Assembly (NCBI GenBank): GCA_902762565.1
Contig: CACWOS010000014.1
Span: 1 to 56,356, forward strand
Direction of reading: 5' to 3'
From: an uncultured Prevotellaceae bacterium
GTDB taxonomy: Bacteria > Bacteroidota > Bacteroidia > Bacteroidales > Bacteroidaceae
Length of the DNA stretch: 56,356 nt
Shown: piece by piece, positions 8,775 through 17,303 of the stretch
Layout: every line of letters starts with the position of its first letter
Position numbering within the stretch: position 1 is the first letter of the stretch
The notes under the pieces: generated by a model
What the model was told of the DNA's origin: nothing
What the model saw: the letters and a program-made list of their open reading frames with translations, nothing else
Databases searched by the model: none
Program-made: the position numbers and the translations under genes

Positions 8775-10187
8775 ATGAAACAAAAGAAATTGATACTTGT
8801 TGCCACCTTCATGCTATCGGTGGTTGCAGCAACGGCCCAGTCGTTGAACTCGGCTTACTTCACTGACGGCTATAAGTTCCGTCACACCATGAATCCAGCT
8901 TTTGGCAATGACCAGAGCTACGTGTCTATTCCTGCATTGGGTAATATCAATGTCCGCACACAGGGAAATTTCGGTTATGATGCTATCATCAAGAACAACC
9001 CCAATCCCTATGGTAATAAGACGATGACGACATTCCTCAATCCCTACATTGATGCCTCCACGGCTCTCGATGGTTTTGCCAGCGGCAATAACCGTGTCGT
9101 CGGCAATGTGGGAGTCACCCTCCTTTCTGCCGGTTTCAAGGCCTGGGGCGGTTATAACACCATTGAGATTAATGCGAAGGCCAGCTTCGGTGCATCGCTA
9201 CCCTACGAGTTGTTCGAGTTTGCCAAGAATACAGGCAACAAAGACTACAATATCGGTGACATCAATGCAGGAGCCATCGCGTATGCGGAGATTGCCTTCG
9301 GTCACTCTCGTCAGTTGACTGAGCAACTGCGTGCCGGTGCCAAGCTGAAAGTGCTGTTGGGTATTGGTCGTGCTGACGTGAAGATGGAGAACGTACAAGC
9401 TCAGCTGAACGATGCCAACCAGTGGCTGGTTTCTGCCAATGCCACTGCTGACGTCTCCATGAAGGGATTCACCTATAAGCAGAAAGCCAAGGAGTACAAG
9501 CAGAGATTTAAGGATCCCGAACAGAAGATACCAGAAACATATAAGTATGTCAACGATTTGGATGTTGACGGCGCTGGTGTCAGCGGCTTTGGTCTGGCAA
9601 TTGACTTGGGTGCCTCCTACAAGTTGAACGACGACTGGTCGTTCTCTGCAGCCCTGCTCGACCTCGGCTTCATCAGCTGGTCGAACGACATGCAAGCTCG
9701 CAATAAGGGGAACCAGTTCGTCTTCGATGGTTTCCACGATGTCGACGTGGCCCATCATGGTGGCATGAGGAAAGCCAGCGATGGTTATGCCGACCAGTTG
9801 GCCGACTTCGCTCATCTTCAGGATCAGGGCGACCAGGGTGGTCGTACTACGGGCATTGGTGCCTCACTCAATCTTGGTGCTGAATATACTCTGCCCATGT
9901 ATCGCCAGCTGTCGTTCGGTCTGTTGAGCAGTACACGTATTCAGGGCGCCTACTCTTGGACGGAGGCTCGTCTCAGTGCCAACTGGGAGCCGCTCAAATG
10001 GCTTGACGGTGGCATGAGTCTGGGTGTTGGCTCTTTCGGTGCCAGTGCCGGTTGGCTGATTAACATCCATCCCAAGGGTTACAACTTCTTCATCGGAATG
10101 GACCATATCTTAGGCAAGCAGTCTAAGGAATTCATCCCCCTCAGTTCGAAGGCCAGTGTTAATCTGGGTATGAATATTACGTGGTAG
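8775..10187 (+). CDS. DUF5723-type outer-membrane barrel protein
   Basis: 470 aa from the ATG at 8775. That start gives a clean signal peptide (MKQKKLILVATFML, cleaved after AQ). An in-frame ATG at 8733 would overlap the previous gene and add a charged extension with no signal function, so it is rejected. The mature protein has conserved N-terminal NSAYF and MNPAF motifs seen in DUF5723 proteins and alternating aromatic/Gly strands ending in Trp, consistent with an outer-membrane beta-barrel. Function is unknown. It is second in an operon with the lipoprotein upstream and ends at a strong terminator. Confidence 0.8.
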   Translation: MKQKKLILVATFMLSVVAATAQSLNSAYFTDGYKFRHTMNPAFGNDQSYVSIPALGNINVRTQGNFGYDAIIKNNPNPYGNKTMTTFLNPYIDASTALDGFASGNNRVVGNVGVTLLSAGFKAWGGYNTIEINAKASFGASLPYELFEFAKNTGNKDYNIGDINAGAIAYAEIAFGHSRQLTEQLRAGAKLKVLLGIGRADVKMENVQAQLNDANQWLVSANATADVSMKGFTYKQKAKEYKQRFKDPEQKIPETYKYVNDLDVDGAGVSGFGLAIDLGASYKLNDDWSFSAALLDLGFISWSNDMQARNKGNQFVFDGFHDVDVAHHGGMRKASDGYADQLADFAHLQDQGDQGGRTTGIGASLNLGAEYTLPMYRQLSFGLLSSTRIQGAYSWTEARLSANWEPLKWLDGGMSLGVGSFGASAGWLINIHPKGYNFFIGMDHILGKQSKEFIPLSSKASVNLGMNITW

Positions 10188-10207
10188 TTAGAGAAGTTAT
10201 AAGAAGA
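10185..10207 (+). repeat. GTTAGAGAA simple repeat after the DUF5723 stop
   Basis: TAGTTAGAGAAGTTATAAGAAG overlaps the stop codon. It matches the reverse complement of the 9-bp array at 21305-21358. Confidence 0.5.
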
Positions 10208-10212
10208 CAGAA

Positions 10213-10236
10213 AAGCCTCGCCGGTTGGCGAGGCTT
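10213..10236. terminator. Bidirectional terminator between convergent genes
   Basis: Perfect 10-bp stem AAGCCTCGCC / GGCGAGGCTT with loop GGTT and T-rich sequence on the plus side. It separates the plus-strand DUF5723 gene from asnS on the minus strand. Confidence 0.9.
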
Positions 10237-10243
10237 TATTTAT

Positions 10244-11695
10244 TTAGAACTCTGCTGATTTCGGTGTTCTTGGGAACGGAATGACGTCGCGGATGTTCTG
10301 CATACCTGTGACAAACAGGATGAGACGCTCGAAGCCGAGTCCGAAGCCGGCATGTGGGCATGAACCCCACTTGCGGGTGTCGATATACCACCAGAGGTGC
10401 GTCTTGTCCATCTGACGACGCTCAATCTCGCCCATCAGCTTGTCGTAGCTTTCCTCACGGACAGAGCCACCGATAATTTCACCAATCTGTGGGAACAGCA
10501 CGTCGGTACCCTGCATCGTAGGACCAGGTGCAACAGCACCCTTGTAGCCAACACTTGCGCCAGACGGTTCACCCGTCTGGACAGGGTTGTTCTGCTTCAT
10601 GTAGAACGACTTGAAGGCACGTGGGTAGTCTGTCATGATAACTGGCTTCTTGAAGTGCTCCTCCACGAGGTAGCGCTCATGCTCGCTGGCAAGGTCGTCG
10701 CCCCAGTTGCAGGGGAACTCGAACTTCTTACCGTTCTTGATAGCCTCCTGCAGGATATTGATTCCCTCAGTGTAAGGCAGACGCACGAAGGTCTCCTTGA
10801 GGACACCCTCCAGACGCTCAATCAGCGTCTTGTCAATCATCTGGTTCAGGAACTGCAGGTCGTCCTTACAATTATCCAAAGCCCACTTCACACAGTACTT
10901 GATGAAATCCTCTTCCAAGTCCATCAGTTCTTCCTGATCGAGGAAGGCGACCTCAGGCTCCACCATCCAGAACTCAGCCAAGTGGCGAGGGGTATTCGAG
11001 TTCTCAGCGCGGAACGTAGGACCGAAGGTGTAGATAGCACCTAGTGCCGTAGCACCCAGCTCGCCCTCCAGCTGACCTGAAACGGTCAGTGAAGTCTGCT
11101 CGCCAAAGAAGTCATCGTCGTAGATAATCTTGCCGTTCTCGTCCTTCTTCAGGTCGTAGAGGTTCTTCGTGGTTACCTGGAACATGTTACCTGCGCCCTC
11201 ACAGTCTGATGCGGTAATCAGCGGGGTGTGGAAGTAGAAGAAGCCGTGCTCGTGGAAATAGGTGTGGATGGCCATTGCCATATTGTGGCGGATGCGCATC
11301 ACGGCACCAAAGGTATTGGTACGCAGACGCATGTGGGCGTTCTTACGCATCACCTCGAAGCTCTGGCCCTTCTTCTGCATGGGGTAGTCGTTACCGCAGA
11401 GACCGTAAACCTCCAGCTTTGTAGCCTGGATCTCGCTACTCTGACCAGCACCCTGACTCTCTACCAGCACACCCTCGGCGCTGATGCAGGCACCTGTGGT
11501 GATGTCCTTCAATACCTGCTCGTCGAACTTCGTGGGATCAACAACGATCTGCACATTCTTGATGGTAGAACCGTCGTTGAGGGCAATGAAGTCAACAGCC
11601 TTCGAGCTGCGGTGCGTGCGCACCCAGCCCTTCACACAAACCTCCTTGCCATATTCTGTGCTTTTCAGCACGTCAATTATCTTTGTTCTTTTCAT
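10244..11695 (-). CDS. asnS: Asparaginyl-tRNA synthetase
   Basis: 483 aa class II synthetase that charges tRNA-Asn in the cytosol. An N-terminal OB-fold anticodon-binding domain (about 1-115) precedes the catalytic core. Class II motif 2 appears as [21 protein letters not shown]-like sequence, with Asn/Asp-subgroup residues. Motif 3 is GFGLGFERL near the C-terminus, followed by [10 protein letters not shown]. Its neighbour upstream on the same strand is the RluB-like gene, 48 bases away across a palindromic hairpin. Confidence 0.97.
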   Translation of the reverse strand: MKRTKIIDVLKSTEYGKEVCVKGWVRTHRSSKAVDFIALNDGSTIKNVQIVVDPTKFDEQVLKDITTGACISAEGVLVESQGAGQSSEIQATKLEVYGLCGNDYPMQKKGQSFEVMRKNAHMRLRTNTFGAVMRIRHNMAMAIHTYFHEHGFFYFHTPLITASDCEGAGNMFQVTTKNLYDLKKDENGKIIYDDDFFGEQTSLTVSGQLEGELGATALGAIYTFGPTFRAENSNTPRHLAEFWMVEPEVAFLDQEELMDLEEDFIKYCVKWALDNCKDDLQFLNQMIDKTLIERLEGVLKETFVRLPYTEGINILQEAIKNGKKFEFPCNWGDDLASEHERYLVEEHFKKPVIMTDYPRAFKSFYMKQNNPVQTGEPSGASVGYKGAVAPGPTMQGTDVLFPQIGEIIGGSVREESYDKLMGEIERRQMDKTHLWWYIDTRKWGSCPHAGFGLGFERLILFVTGMQNIRDVIPFPRTPKSAEF

Positions 11696-11713
11696 TGTTC
11701 TTCTTGTTTTGTT

Positions 11714-11734
11714 TGTCGCTATGCCATAGCGACA
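11714..11734 (-). other. Intercistronic palindrome between rluB-like gene and asnS
   Basis: Inverted repeat TGTCGCTATG / CATAGCGACA around a single central C. No T-run follows, so it is not an obvious terminator. It could be an mRNA-stabilising hairpin or a protein-binding site ahead of asnS. Confidence 0.55.
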
Positions 11735-11743
11735 TACTGAACT

Positions 11744-13198
11744 TTATTCATAAGCTCCCATGCGCAGACGGTCAACTTCCTCCTCAGTGAGGTAGCGCCA
11801 GTCACCACGCTTCACGTTCTTCTTGGTCAGTCCGGCAAACTGAACGCGATCCAGTTTAGTCACCTTGTAACCCATGCTCTCGAAGATACGACGTACGATA
11901 CGGTTCTTACCTGAGTGAATCTCGATACCCACCTGTTTCTTGTCAGTATCGCTAGCGTATTCGATAGCATCTGCCTTGATCTCACCATCTTCCAACTGAA
12001 CGCCCTCGGCAATCTGCTGCATGTCGTGAGCTGTCACGGCCTTGTCAAGATGAACGTGGTAAATCTTCTTCTTCAAGAATTTAGGATGCGTCAGCTTCGA
12101 AGCCAAGTCACCATCATTCGTCAACAACAGCACACCTGTGGTGTTACGGTCCAGACGACCAACAGGATAGATACGCTCAGGACAAGCGTTCTTCACAAGG
12201 TCCATCACGGTCTTACGCTGCTGAGGATCGTCGCTTGTAGTGACATAGTCCTTGGGTTTGTTCAGCAGTACATAGACCTTCTTCTCCATGGTGACGGGCT
12301 GATCGTGGAACATCACCTCATCGCTACGCAGCACCTTGGTACCCAACTCGGTAACGACCTCGCCGTTAACCTTGACCACGCCAGCCTGAATGAACTCATC
12401 AGCCTCACGACGGCTGCAAACACCAGCATTAGCCAGAAACTTATTCAAGCGCAGTGGCTCATTGGGATCGAAGTTCTCCTCCTTATACTCAATGCGCTTC
12501 TTCATAGAGTACTTAGCATTGGGATCGTATGGCTTCTGCTTCTTCTTTTTAGGACCAAAGCCACCCTGAGGACGTCCCTGATAGCCACCCTGTTGGTAAC
12601 CGCCCTGCTGATAGCCACCACGGGGCTGATAGCCACGAGGCTGGTAACCGCCTTCCTGAGGCTGACCATATTGTGGACGAGGACGATAACCACCCTGCTG
12701 CTGGCGAGGCTGGTAGCCACTACGTGGCTGCTGACCGAATTCTTCAGCCTGAGGCTGTCCATATTGGGGACGGGGACGGTAACCACCCTGCTGTTGACGA
12801 GGCTGATAGCCACTACGTGGCTGCTGACCGAATTCTTCAGCCTGAGGCTGTCCGTACTGAGGACGGGGACGGAAACCACCCTGCTGACGAGGCTGATAGC
12901 CGCCTTCTTGATTATAGTTGTTACGGGGACGATAGCCGCCACGTGGCTGACCATATTCTCCCTGTGGACGTGACTGACTCTGCAAACCGCCACCAAAGCC
13001 CTCTGGACGGAAACCTCCCTCGTCTTCATTCGAACGACGGTTAAATCCGCCTGGTGTGTAAGGACGGGTCTGCTGGTGAATACGTGGACGTGGTGAACGT
13101 CCTGGACGGTAATTAGCTTGATAACCACCCTCGTGGCTTTCTGTGTGCTGCTGCTCAGCAGCCTGCTCTTCATTTTTCTTTTCGTTTTCGAATTCCAT
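11744..13198 (-). CDS. RluB/RsuA-family pseudouridine synthase with disordered repeat N-terminus
   Basis: 484 aa. Residues about 1-235 are low-complexity, rich in Gly, Arg, Gln, Tyr and Pro, with near-identical 31-aa repeats, followed by a basic patch (KKKKQK). An S4 RNA-binding domain begins near 247 (LRLNKFLANAGVCSRREAD). The catalytic domain contains GRLDRNTTGVLLLTNDG near 345, with the expected catalytic Asp. The family converts a uridine in 23S or 16S rRNA to pseudouridine; RluB-type is the best guess. The N-terminal extension resembles RGG-like RNA-binding or phase-separating tails and is common, in varied form, in Bacteroidota. Confidence 0.92.
   Translation of the reverse strand: MEFENEKKNEEQAAEQQHTESHEGGYQANYRPGRSPRPRIHQQTRPYTPGGFNRRSNEDEGGFRPEGFGGGLQSQSRPQGEYGQPRGGYRPRNNYNQEGGYQPRQQGGFRPRPQYGQPQAEEFGQQPRSGYQPRQQQGGYRPRPQYGQPQAEEFGQQPRSGYQPRQQQGGYRPRPQYGQPQEGGYQPRGYQPRGGYQQGGYQQGGYQGRPQGGFGPKKKKQKPYDPNAKYSMKKRIEYKEENFDPNEPLRLNKFLANAGVCSRREADEFIQAGVVKVNGEVVTELGTKVLRSDEVMFHDQPVTMEKKVYVLLNKPKDYVTTSDDPQQRKTVMDLVKNACPERIYPVGRLDRNTTGVLLLTNDGDLASKLTHPKFLKKKIYHVHLDKAVTAHDMQQIAEGVQLEDGEIKADAIEYASDTDKKQVGIEIHSGKNRIVRRIFESMGYKVTKLDRVQFAGLTKKNVKRGDWRYLTEEEVDRLRMGAYE
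12650..12905 (-). repeat. 93-bp in-frame tandem repeat in the pseudouridine synthase gene
   Basis: The same 93-bp block starts at about 12716 and again at 12809, with a shorter flanking copy on each side. Each encodes 31 aa built on YQPRQQQGGYRPRPQYGQPQ. The near-identity of copies suggests recent expansion or homogenisation. Confidence 0.85.
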
Positions 13199-13260
13199 AA
13201 TTGTGTTGTTTTTTTACATTAGAGCCTCCCGGCTCCCTTTTTGTGTTGTTTTAACTATTT

Positions 13261-13309
13261 TCAATTATCAATTATCAATTATCAATTTTCAATTTTCAAT
13301 TTTCAATTT
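13261..13309. repeat. Seven tandem 7-bp TCAATTA/T units
   Basis: Exactly seven units: TCAATTA three times, then TCAATTT four times. They fill the space directly after the purB stop. A short GAGCC/GGCTC hairpin lies at 13222-13235; it has a T-run only on the plus side. Confidence 0.85.
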
Positions 13310-13310
13310 A

Positions 13311-14660
13311 CTATACGCCTGTATAATTACTTGGTGTGATAGCCATCAGTTCTTCCTTGATGTCATCACTGACGTCGAGTCCCTGAATAAACTCATGGAT
13401 GGTCTGTTCTGTCATCTTCTGGTTGGTACGTGTCAGTGCTTTCAAGGCCTCATAAGGATTGGGATAGGCCTCACGACGCAGGATGGTCTGAATGGCCTCA
13501 GCCACTACTGCCCATGTATTGTCAAGATCCTCCTGCAGTTTCTCCTCATTCAGGATGAGTTTGCGTAGTCCCTTCAGCGTGCTCTGGATAGCAATGACGG
13601 TATGTCCCATAGGTACGCCGAAATTGCGGAGCACCGTAGAGTCCGTCAGGTCACGCTGCAGACGGCTGACAGGCAATTTCTGTGCCAAGAACTGCAGAAT
13701 GGCATTGGAAATGCCCATGTTACCCTCCGAGTTCTCGAAGTCGATGGGGTTTACCTTATGAGGCATGGCACTTGAGCCCACCTCGCCAGCCTTGATCTTC
13801 TGCTTGAAGTACTCCATTGAGATGTACATCCAGAAGTCGCGATCCAAGTCGATGATAATCGTATTGATGCGACGCATGGCATCAAAGATGGCACCCAGCC
13901 AGTCGTAGTTCGAAATCTGTGTGGTCCACTGCTCGCGCTCCAGTCCCAACTTCTCGCTGACGAACTTGTTGCCAAACTCGCGCCAATCATACTGGGGATA
14001 AGCCACGTGGTGGGCGTTATAATTACCCGTAGCGCCACCGAACTTAGCAGTGATGGGCGTATCCTTCAAGCCACGCAGTTGTTCTTCCAGACGGTAAACA
14101 TACACCATCACCTCCTTACCCAAGCGCGTGGGCGATGCGGGCTGTCCGTGGGTCTTGGCCAGCATGGGCACTTGTTTCCATTGCTCGGCATAGTCGTTCA
14201 ACTGCTCTATCAGTTCCTCCACCATCGGATAGTACACCTGTTCCAGTGCCTCCTTGATGCTCAGGGGCACACTGGTGTTGTTGATGTCCTGAGAAGTCAG
14301 GCCAAAGTGGATGAACTCTTTGGCATTGGCGGGGAAACCGCCAATCACATCAATCTTTTCCTTGATGAAGTACTCCACGGCTTTTACGTCGTGGTTGGTC
14401 ACTTTTTCGATGTCCTTCACGCGCTGGGCGTCCTGCTCCGTGAAGTTGCGATAGATATTGCGGAGGGGTTCAAACAGGCTATGGTCAAAATCCTGCAGTT
14501 GTGGCAAAGGCAGTTCGCAAAGTGTGATAAAATACTCTATCTCCACACGTACACGATAGCGAATCAGAGCATACTCCGAAAAATATCCTGCCAACTCCTT
14601 TGTCTTCTCTCTGTAGCGGCCATCTATAGGCGAGATGGCTGTCAACATGTCCAATTCCAT
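13311..14660 (-). CDS. purB: Adenylosuccinate lyase
   Basis: 449 aa, normal length. It cleaves SAICAR and adenylosuccinate to release fumarate in purine synthesis. The fumarase/aspartase superfamily signature GSSAMPHKVNPIDFEN is present near residue 295, and the conserved KTHGQPASPT segment near 168. The N-terminus (LTAISPIDGRYREK) is typical of the PurB subgroup. It has its own -7 box and lies between a simple-repeat tract downstream and another upstream. Confidence 0.97.
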   Translation of the reverse strand: MELDMLTAISPIDGRYREKTKELAGYFSEYALIRYRVRVEIEYFITLCELPLPQLQDFDHSLFEPLRNIYRNFTEQDAQRVKDIEKVTNHDVKAVEYFIKEKIDVIGGFPANAKEFIHFGLTSQDINNTSVPLSIKEALEQVYYPMVEELIEQLNDYAEQWKQVPMLAKTHGQPASPTRLGKEVMVYVYRLEEQLRGLKDTPITAKFGGATGNYNAHHVAYPQYDWREFGNKFVSEKLGLEREQWTTQISNYDWLGAIFDAMRRINTIIIDLDRDFWMYISMEYFKQKIKAGEVGSSAMPHKVNPIDFENSEGNMGISNAILQFLAQKLPVSRLQRDLTDSTVLRNFGVPMGHTVIAIQSTLKGLRKLILNEEKLQEDLDNTWAVVAEAIQTILRREAYPNPYEALKALTRTNQKMTEQTIHEFIQGLDVSDDIKEELMAITPSNYTGV

Positions 14661-14717
14661 GACTTTCTCTTAATACCTTATTTATTATATATAGCTATAC
14701 ATTTCTCAATGAGACTG

Positions 14718-14725
14718 CAAAGGTA
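14718..14725 (-). promoter_or_regulatory. -7 box upstream of purB
   Basis: Minus strand TACCTTTG about 58 bases before the purB start. No clear TTTG lies at the expected distance; that position is occupied by AAAAGTG repeats. Confidence 0.5.
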
Positions 14726-14731
14726 CAAAAT

Positions 14732-14760
14732 AAAAGTGAAAAGTGAAAAGTGAAAAGTGA
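14732..14760. repeat. Four tandem 7-bp AAAAGTG units
   Basis: Four exact copies immediately behind the purB -7 box, in the place where the -33 element should be. A related tract is at 43813-43846. Confidence 0.8.
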
Positions 14761-14806
14761 ATAATTTGCTATCGCAAGAGCGTTTTTTTGATATTTAACA
14801 AAAAAA

Positions 14807-14830
14807 GAGTTCCGAATCTCTTCGGAACTC
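14807..14830 (-). terminator. Terminator of tRNA-Val
   Basis: Perfect 10-bp stem GAGTTCCGAA / TTCGGAACTC with a 4-nt loop. On the minus strand it is followed by T6, starting 4 bases after the tRNA 3' end. Confidence 0.9.
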
Positions 14831-14834
14831 CTTG

Positions 14835-14909
14835 TGGGCGTTGACGGATTCGAACCGCCGACCCTCTGCTTGTAAGGCAGATGCTCTAAACCAGCTGAGC
14901 TAAACGCCC
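14835..14909 (-). tRNA. tRNA-Val (anticodon UAC)
   Basis: 75-nt cloverleaf on the minus strand. The acceptor stem is GGGCGTT / AACGCCC with discriminator A. The anticodon arm is TCTGC-CTTACAA-GCAGA, giving anticodon UAC, which reads valine GUN codons. The T-arm contains GGTTCGAATCC. CCA is not encoded. It has its own promoter (14930-14961) and terminator, so it is a single-gene transcription unit. Confidence 0.96.
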
Positions 14910-14929
14910 TTTGTTTTTGTAAGCGGGTG

Positions 14930-14961
14930 CAAAGGTACGGAGTTTTTTTGAAACCACCAAA
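14930..14961 (-). promoter_or_regulatory. Promoter of tRNA-Val
   Basis: Minus strand TTTG (14958-14961), 20 bases, TACCTTTG (14930-14937), about 20 bases upstream of the tRNA. Confidence 0.85.
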
Positions 14962-14990
14962 CTTTTGCCCCGCTTTTTTCTTAAAATTTC

Positions 14991-15416
14991 TTAAAGACGA
15001 TATAAATCACTGGCAGCCATCAGCTCCACCTTCTTCTCTGTGAGGATGCGTTCGCAGCCTTCGAGGTCAGTAGGACGGATAATGACATGTGCCACATTAC
15101 CATTGGCAAACGAGTACATATATTCGATAAACACACCAGCATCAGCCAGATAGCGCATCACCTTAGCCAGTGAGCCACTGACGTTAGGACATACAAAGCC
15201 GATGACATCCGTTATCTTCACGGCAAAGTGGGCAGCCTTCAGCACCTGATAGGCCTTATCAGGGTCGCTCACGATACAGCGCAGGATGCCGAAGTCAGAG
15301 TTATCTGCAATACTCATGGCCGAGAGGTTGATACCAGCCTCGCCCAACACGTCGGTCACCTCCGTCAGGCGTCCCGACTTATTCTCCAAGAAAATCGATA
15401 ATTGTTTTGCTAACAT
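14991..15416 (-). CDS. Tandem ACT-domain protein
   Basis: 141 aa made of two ACT domains (about 1-70 and 71-141), each starting with a beta-strand and a small-molecule loop (SGRLTEVTDVLGEAGINL; SGSLAKVMRYLADAGV). No catalytic domain is attached. ACT domains usually bind amino acids and regulate. It lies 12 bases after the phenylacetate-CoA ligase stop and is co-transcribed with it. This pairing is common in Bacteroidales and suggests that the protein senses aromatic or branched amino acids linked to the ligase pathway. Confidence 0.9.
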   Translation of the reverse strand: MLAKQLSIFLENKSGRLTEVTDVLGEAGINLSAMSIADNSDFGILRCIVSDPDKAYQVLKAAHFAVKITDVIGFVCPNVSGSLAKVMRYLADAGVFIEYMYSFANGNVAHVIIRPTDLEGCERILTEKKVELMAASDLYRL

Positions 15417-15428
15417 AACACTTATATT

Positions 15429-16727
15429 TTATAGTTTTCTATTATCAATCACGCGCTTGGCCTTGCCCTCTGAGCGCTCAATACCCTTAGGTTCAACCAG
15501 TTTCACCTTGAAGCCCAGGCCAATGACACTACGCAGCTCGCCTTCCAGTTTCTTCTGCAGGCCTACCATCGTCGCCATATCATCGGTGAAGTAGTCTTCC
15601 TTCACCTCAACCTTCAGCTCCGAAGTATCCGTATTGTTCACACGGTCTACCGTCAACAGGAAGTGAGGCTCGAACTCCGTCTGCTTCAGGATGACATCCT
15701 CAATCTGTGATGGGAAGACGTTAACACCACGAATAATCAGCATATCGTCGCAACGGCCTAAGATGCGGTCCATGCGGACAAACGTACGACCACACTGGCA
15801 CTTCTCATAGTGAAGGGCCGTCAGGTCGTGGGTACGATAGCGCAGCAGCGGCATACCTTCCTTCGTCAGGTGCGTGAATGTCAGTTCACCGAATGCTCCC
15901 TCAGGCATGGGTTCGCCCGTCTCCGGATTCAGAATCTCTGGATAGAAGTAGTCCTCGTTCAGGTGTGTGCCACACTGATGTTCGCACTCATAACCGACAC
16001 CAGGACCGGCAATCTCGCTCAGCCCATAGATATCGTATGCCTTGATGCCCAGACTCTCTTCCAGCTTTTTGCGCATCTTCTCTGTCCAAGGCTCAGCACC
16101 GAACACGCCCACCTTCAGTTTGAACTCATCACGGGGATATTCACACTCTCTCATCGCCTCACCCAAGAACATGGCATAGCTGGGCGTACAGCATAGTATC
16201 GTCGTGCCGAAGTCGTGCATCAGCGTTATCTGCTTCTGTGTGTTACCGCTTGAGATAGGGATTACCGAGGCACCGATATTCGTTGCACCATCGTGAGCTC
16301 CCAGACCTCCCGTAAACAGTCCGTAACCGTATGCCACCTGGAAGATATCATCTTTGCCAGCGCCATAAGCCGTAAAAGCACGCGAGATGGCCTCAGCCCA
16401 CATGGACAAGTCCTTGCGAGTATACAGCACTACCACGGGCTTACCCGTCGTACCACTTGACGCATGGATACGTACAATCTGCGACATAGGCACGGCAGCC
16501 AGTCCAAAGGGATAGTTGTCGCGCAGGTCGAGCTTGTTGGTAAACGGCAACTTGGTGATATCGTCTATCGACTTGATATCACCTGGTTCCAGGCCCATTT
16601 CCTGGAATTTCTTACGGTAGAACGGCGTATTGTGATACACATACTCCGCCATCTTCTTCAATCGAATGCTTTGGATTTCGCGCAGTTGTTCGCGATCCAT
16701 ACACTCCATACTTTCGTTCCAAATCAT
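15429..16727 (-). CDS. paaK: Phenylacetate-CoA ligase
   Basis: 432 aa, close to the family norm. It is an AMP-forming ligase with the adenylate motif ASSGTTGKPVV near 88-98, a YGLSE motif and the C-terminal flexible domain beginning near IIRGVNVFPSQIE. In gut anaerobes this enzyme commonly works with indolepyruvate/phenylpyruvate oxidoreductases that make aryl-acetyl-CoA; those genes are not in the window. The downstream ACT gene is probably in the same operon. Substrate preference (phenylacetate or indoleacetate) cannot be told. Confidence 0.93.
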   Translation of the reverse strand: MIWNESMECMDREQLREIQSIRLKKMAEYVYHNTPFYRKKFQEMGLEPGDIKSIDDITKLPFTNKLDLRDNYPFGLAAVPMSQIVRIHASSGTTGKPVVVLYTRKDLSMWAEAISRAFTAYGAGKDDIFQVAYGYGLFTGGLGAHDGATNIGASVIPISSGNTQKQITLMHDFGTTILCCTPSYAMFLGEAMRECEYPRDEFKLKVGVFGAEPWTEKMRKKLEESLGIKAYDIYGLSEIAGPGVGYECEHQCGTHLNEDYFYPEILNPETGEPMPEGAFGELTFTHLTKEGMPLLRYRTHDLTALHYEKCQCGRTFVRMDRILGRCDDMLIIRGVNVFPSQIEDVILKQTEFEPHFLLTVDRVNNTDTSELKVEVKEDYFTDDMATMVGLQKKLEGELRSVIGLGFKVKLVEPKGIERSEGKAKRVIDNRKL

Positions 16728-16773
16728 TTTGCTTTTCTTTCTTAAAATTGTGCTTAGTTAGTCTTGTGCCTTG

Positions 16774-16804
16774 CAAAGATAGTGCAAATTGAGCGAAATA
16801 CAAA
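16774..16804 (-). promoter_or_regulatory. Promoter of paaK
   Basis: Minus strand TTTG (16801-16804), 19 bases, TATCTTTG (16774-16781), about 45 bases upstream of the start. Confidence 0.8.
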
Positions 16805-16978
16805 ACAAAACACAAAGTTTTTTGTTTTTATTTCCGAAATGCAGCCTATCTTCACCAAAGGTGAAAGGTACGAATAAATGAGTGAAAATGCAAATTTACA
16901 GGAGAAAAATGTATGAGTTATTTTGCTTTAGCACTAAGAAAGCTTACTATCAAATGCATAAAAAAGGTACGCAGCGAA
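16805..16978. other. Non-coding stretch before the 22-bp arrays
   Basis: Part of a 576-base gene-free region (16728-17303). It holds a small TTCACC/GGTGAA hairpin (16851-16865) and an AT-rich stretch. A 40-codon ORF (16909-17031) preceded by AGGAG runs into the first array; I do not call it as a gene. Confidence 0.5.
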
Positions 16979-17066
16979 CGCTACTGATAATTTCCACGCC
17001 CGCTACTGATATTAGCGGCGGGCGCTGCTGATATTTTCGGCGGCCGCTAAAAATTCGCAACAGGCC
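16979..17066. repeat. 22-bp tandem array A (four units)
   Basis: Units begin CGCTACTGAT, CGCTACTGAT, CGCTGCTGAT and a degenerate CGCTAAAAAT at 16979, 17001, 17023 and 17045. All are exactly 22 bp. GC content is higher than in the surroundings. No spacers separate the units. Confidence 0.85.
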
Positions 17067-17082
17067 GTCCCTCTCCCTGCCC

Positions 17083-17214
17083 CAACGTCACTTACACCCC
17101 GCACCAACGTCACTTTCACCCTGTACCAACGGCACTCTCGGCCCGTAGCAACGGCACTTTCGACCCGTAGCAACGGCACTTTCGACCCGTAGCAACGCCA
17201 CTTTCTAACCACAC
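17083..17214. repeat. 22-bp tandem array B (six units)
   Basis: Six contiguous 22-bp units starting with CAAC at 17083, 17105, 17127, 17149, 17171 and 17193. Units 4 and 5 are identical (CAACGGCACTTTCGACCCGT plus AG). It lies 16 bases after array A, shares its period and has weak sequence resemblance on the opposite strand. Not a CRISPR. Confidence 0.9.
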
Positions 17215-17245
17215 CAAACTATATAAGCAATTGGAAAGAAAAAAA

Positions 17246-17273
17246 GATGTGCCCCAAACCATCAGGGCACATC
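17246..17273 (-). terminator. Terminator after the 411-aa secreted protein gene
   Basis: Stem GATGTGCCC / GGGCACATC with a 10-nt loop. On the minus strand it is followed by T7. Almost the same stem is found at 18713-18749. Confidence 0.9.
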
Positions 17274-17303
17274 GTTTTATTGATTCGTCTAGAAAAACGT
17301 TTC

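Noticed and set aside
11915-12973. 352-codon plus-strand ORF
   Set aside because: It is antisense to the pseudouridine synthase gene and mirrors its repeats; low-complexity Thr/Leu-rich product.
13222-13235. GAGCC/GGCTC hairpin as a purB terminator
   Set aside because: The T-run is on the plus side only, whereas purB is on the minus strand; the stem has 5 pairs.
16909-17031. 40-codon plus-strand ORF preceded by AGGAG
   Set aside because: Its second half is array A sequence, it has no promoter or terminator, and Shine-Dalgarno strength is a poor guide in Bacteroidota.
16979-17214. CRISPR array
   Set aside because: The 22-bp units are contiguous with no spacers, and no cas genes are in the window.
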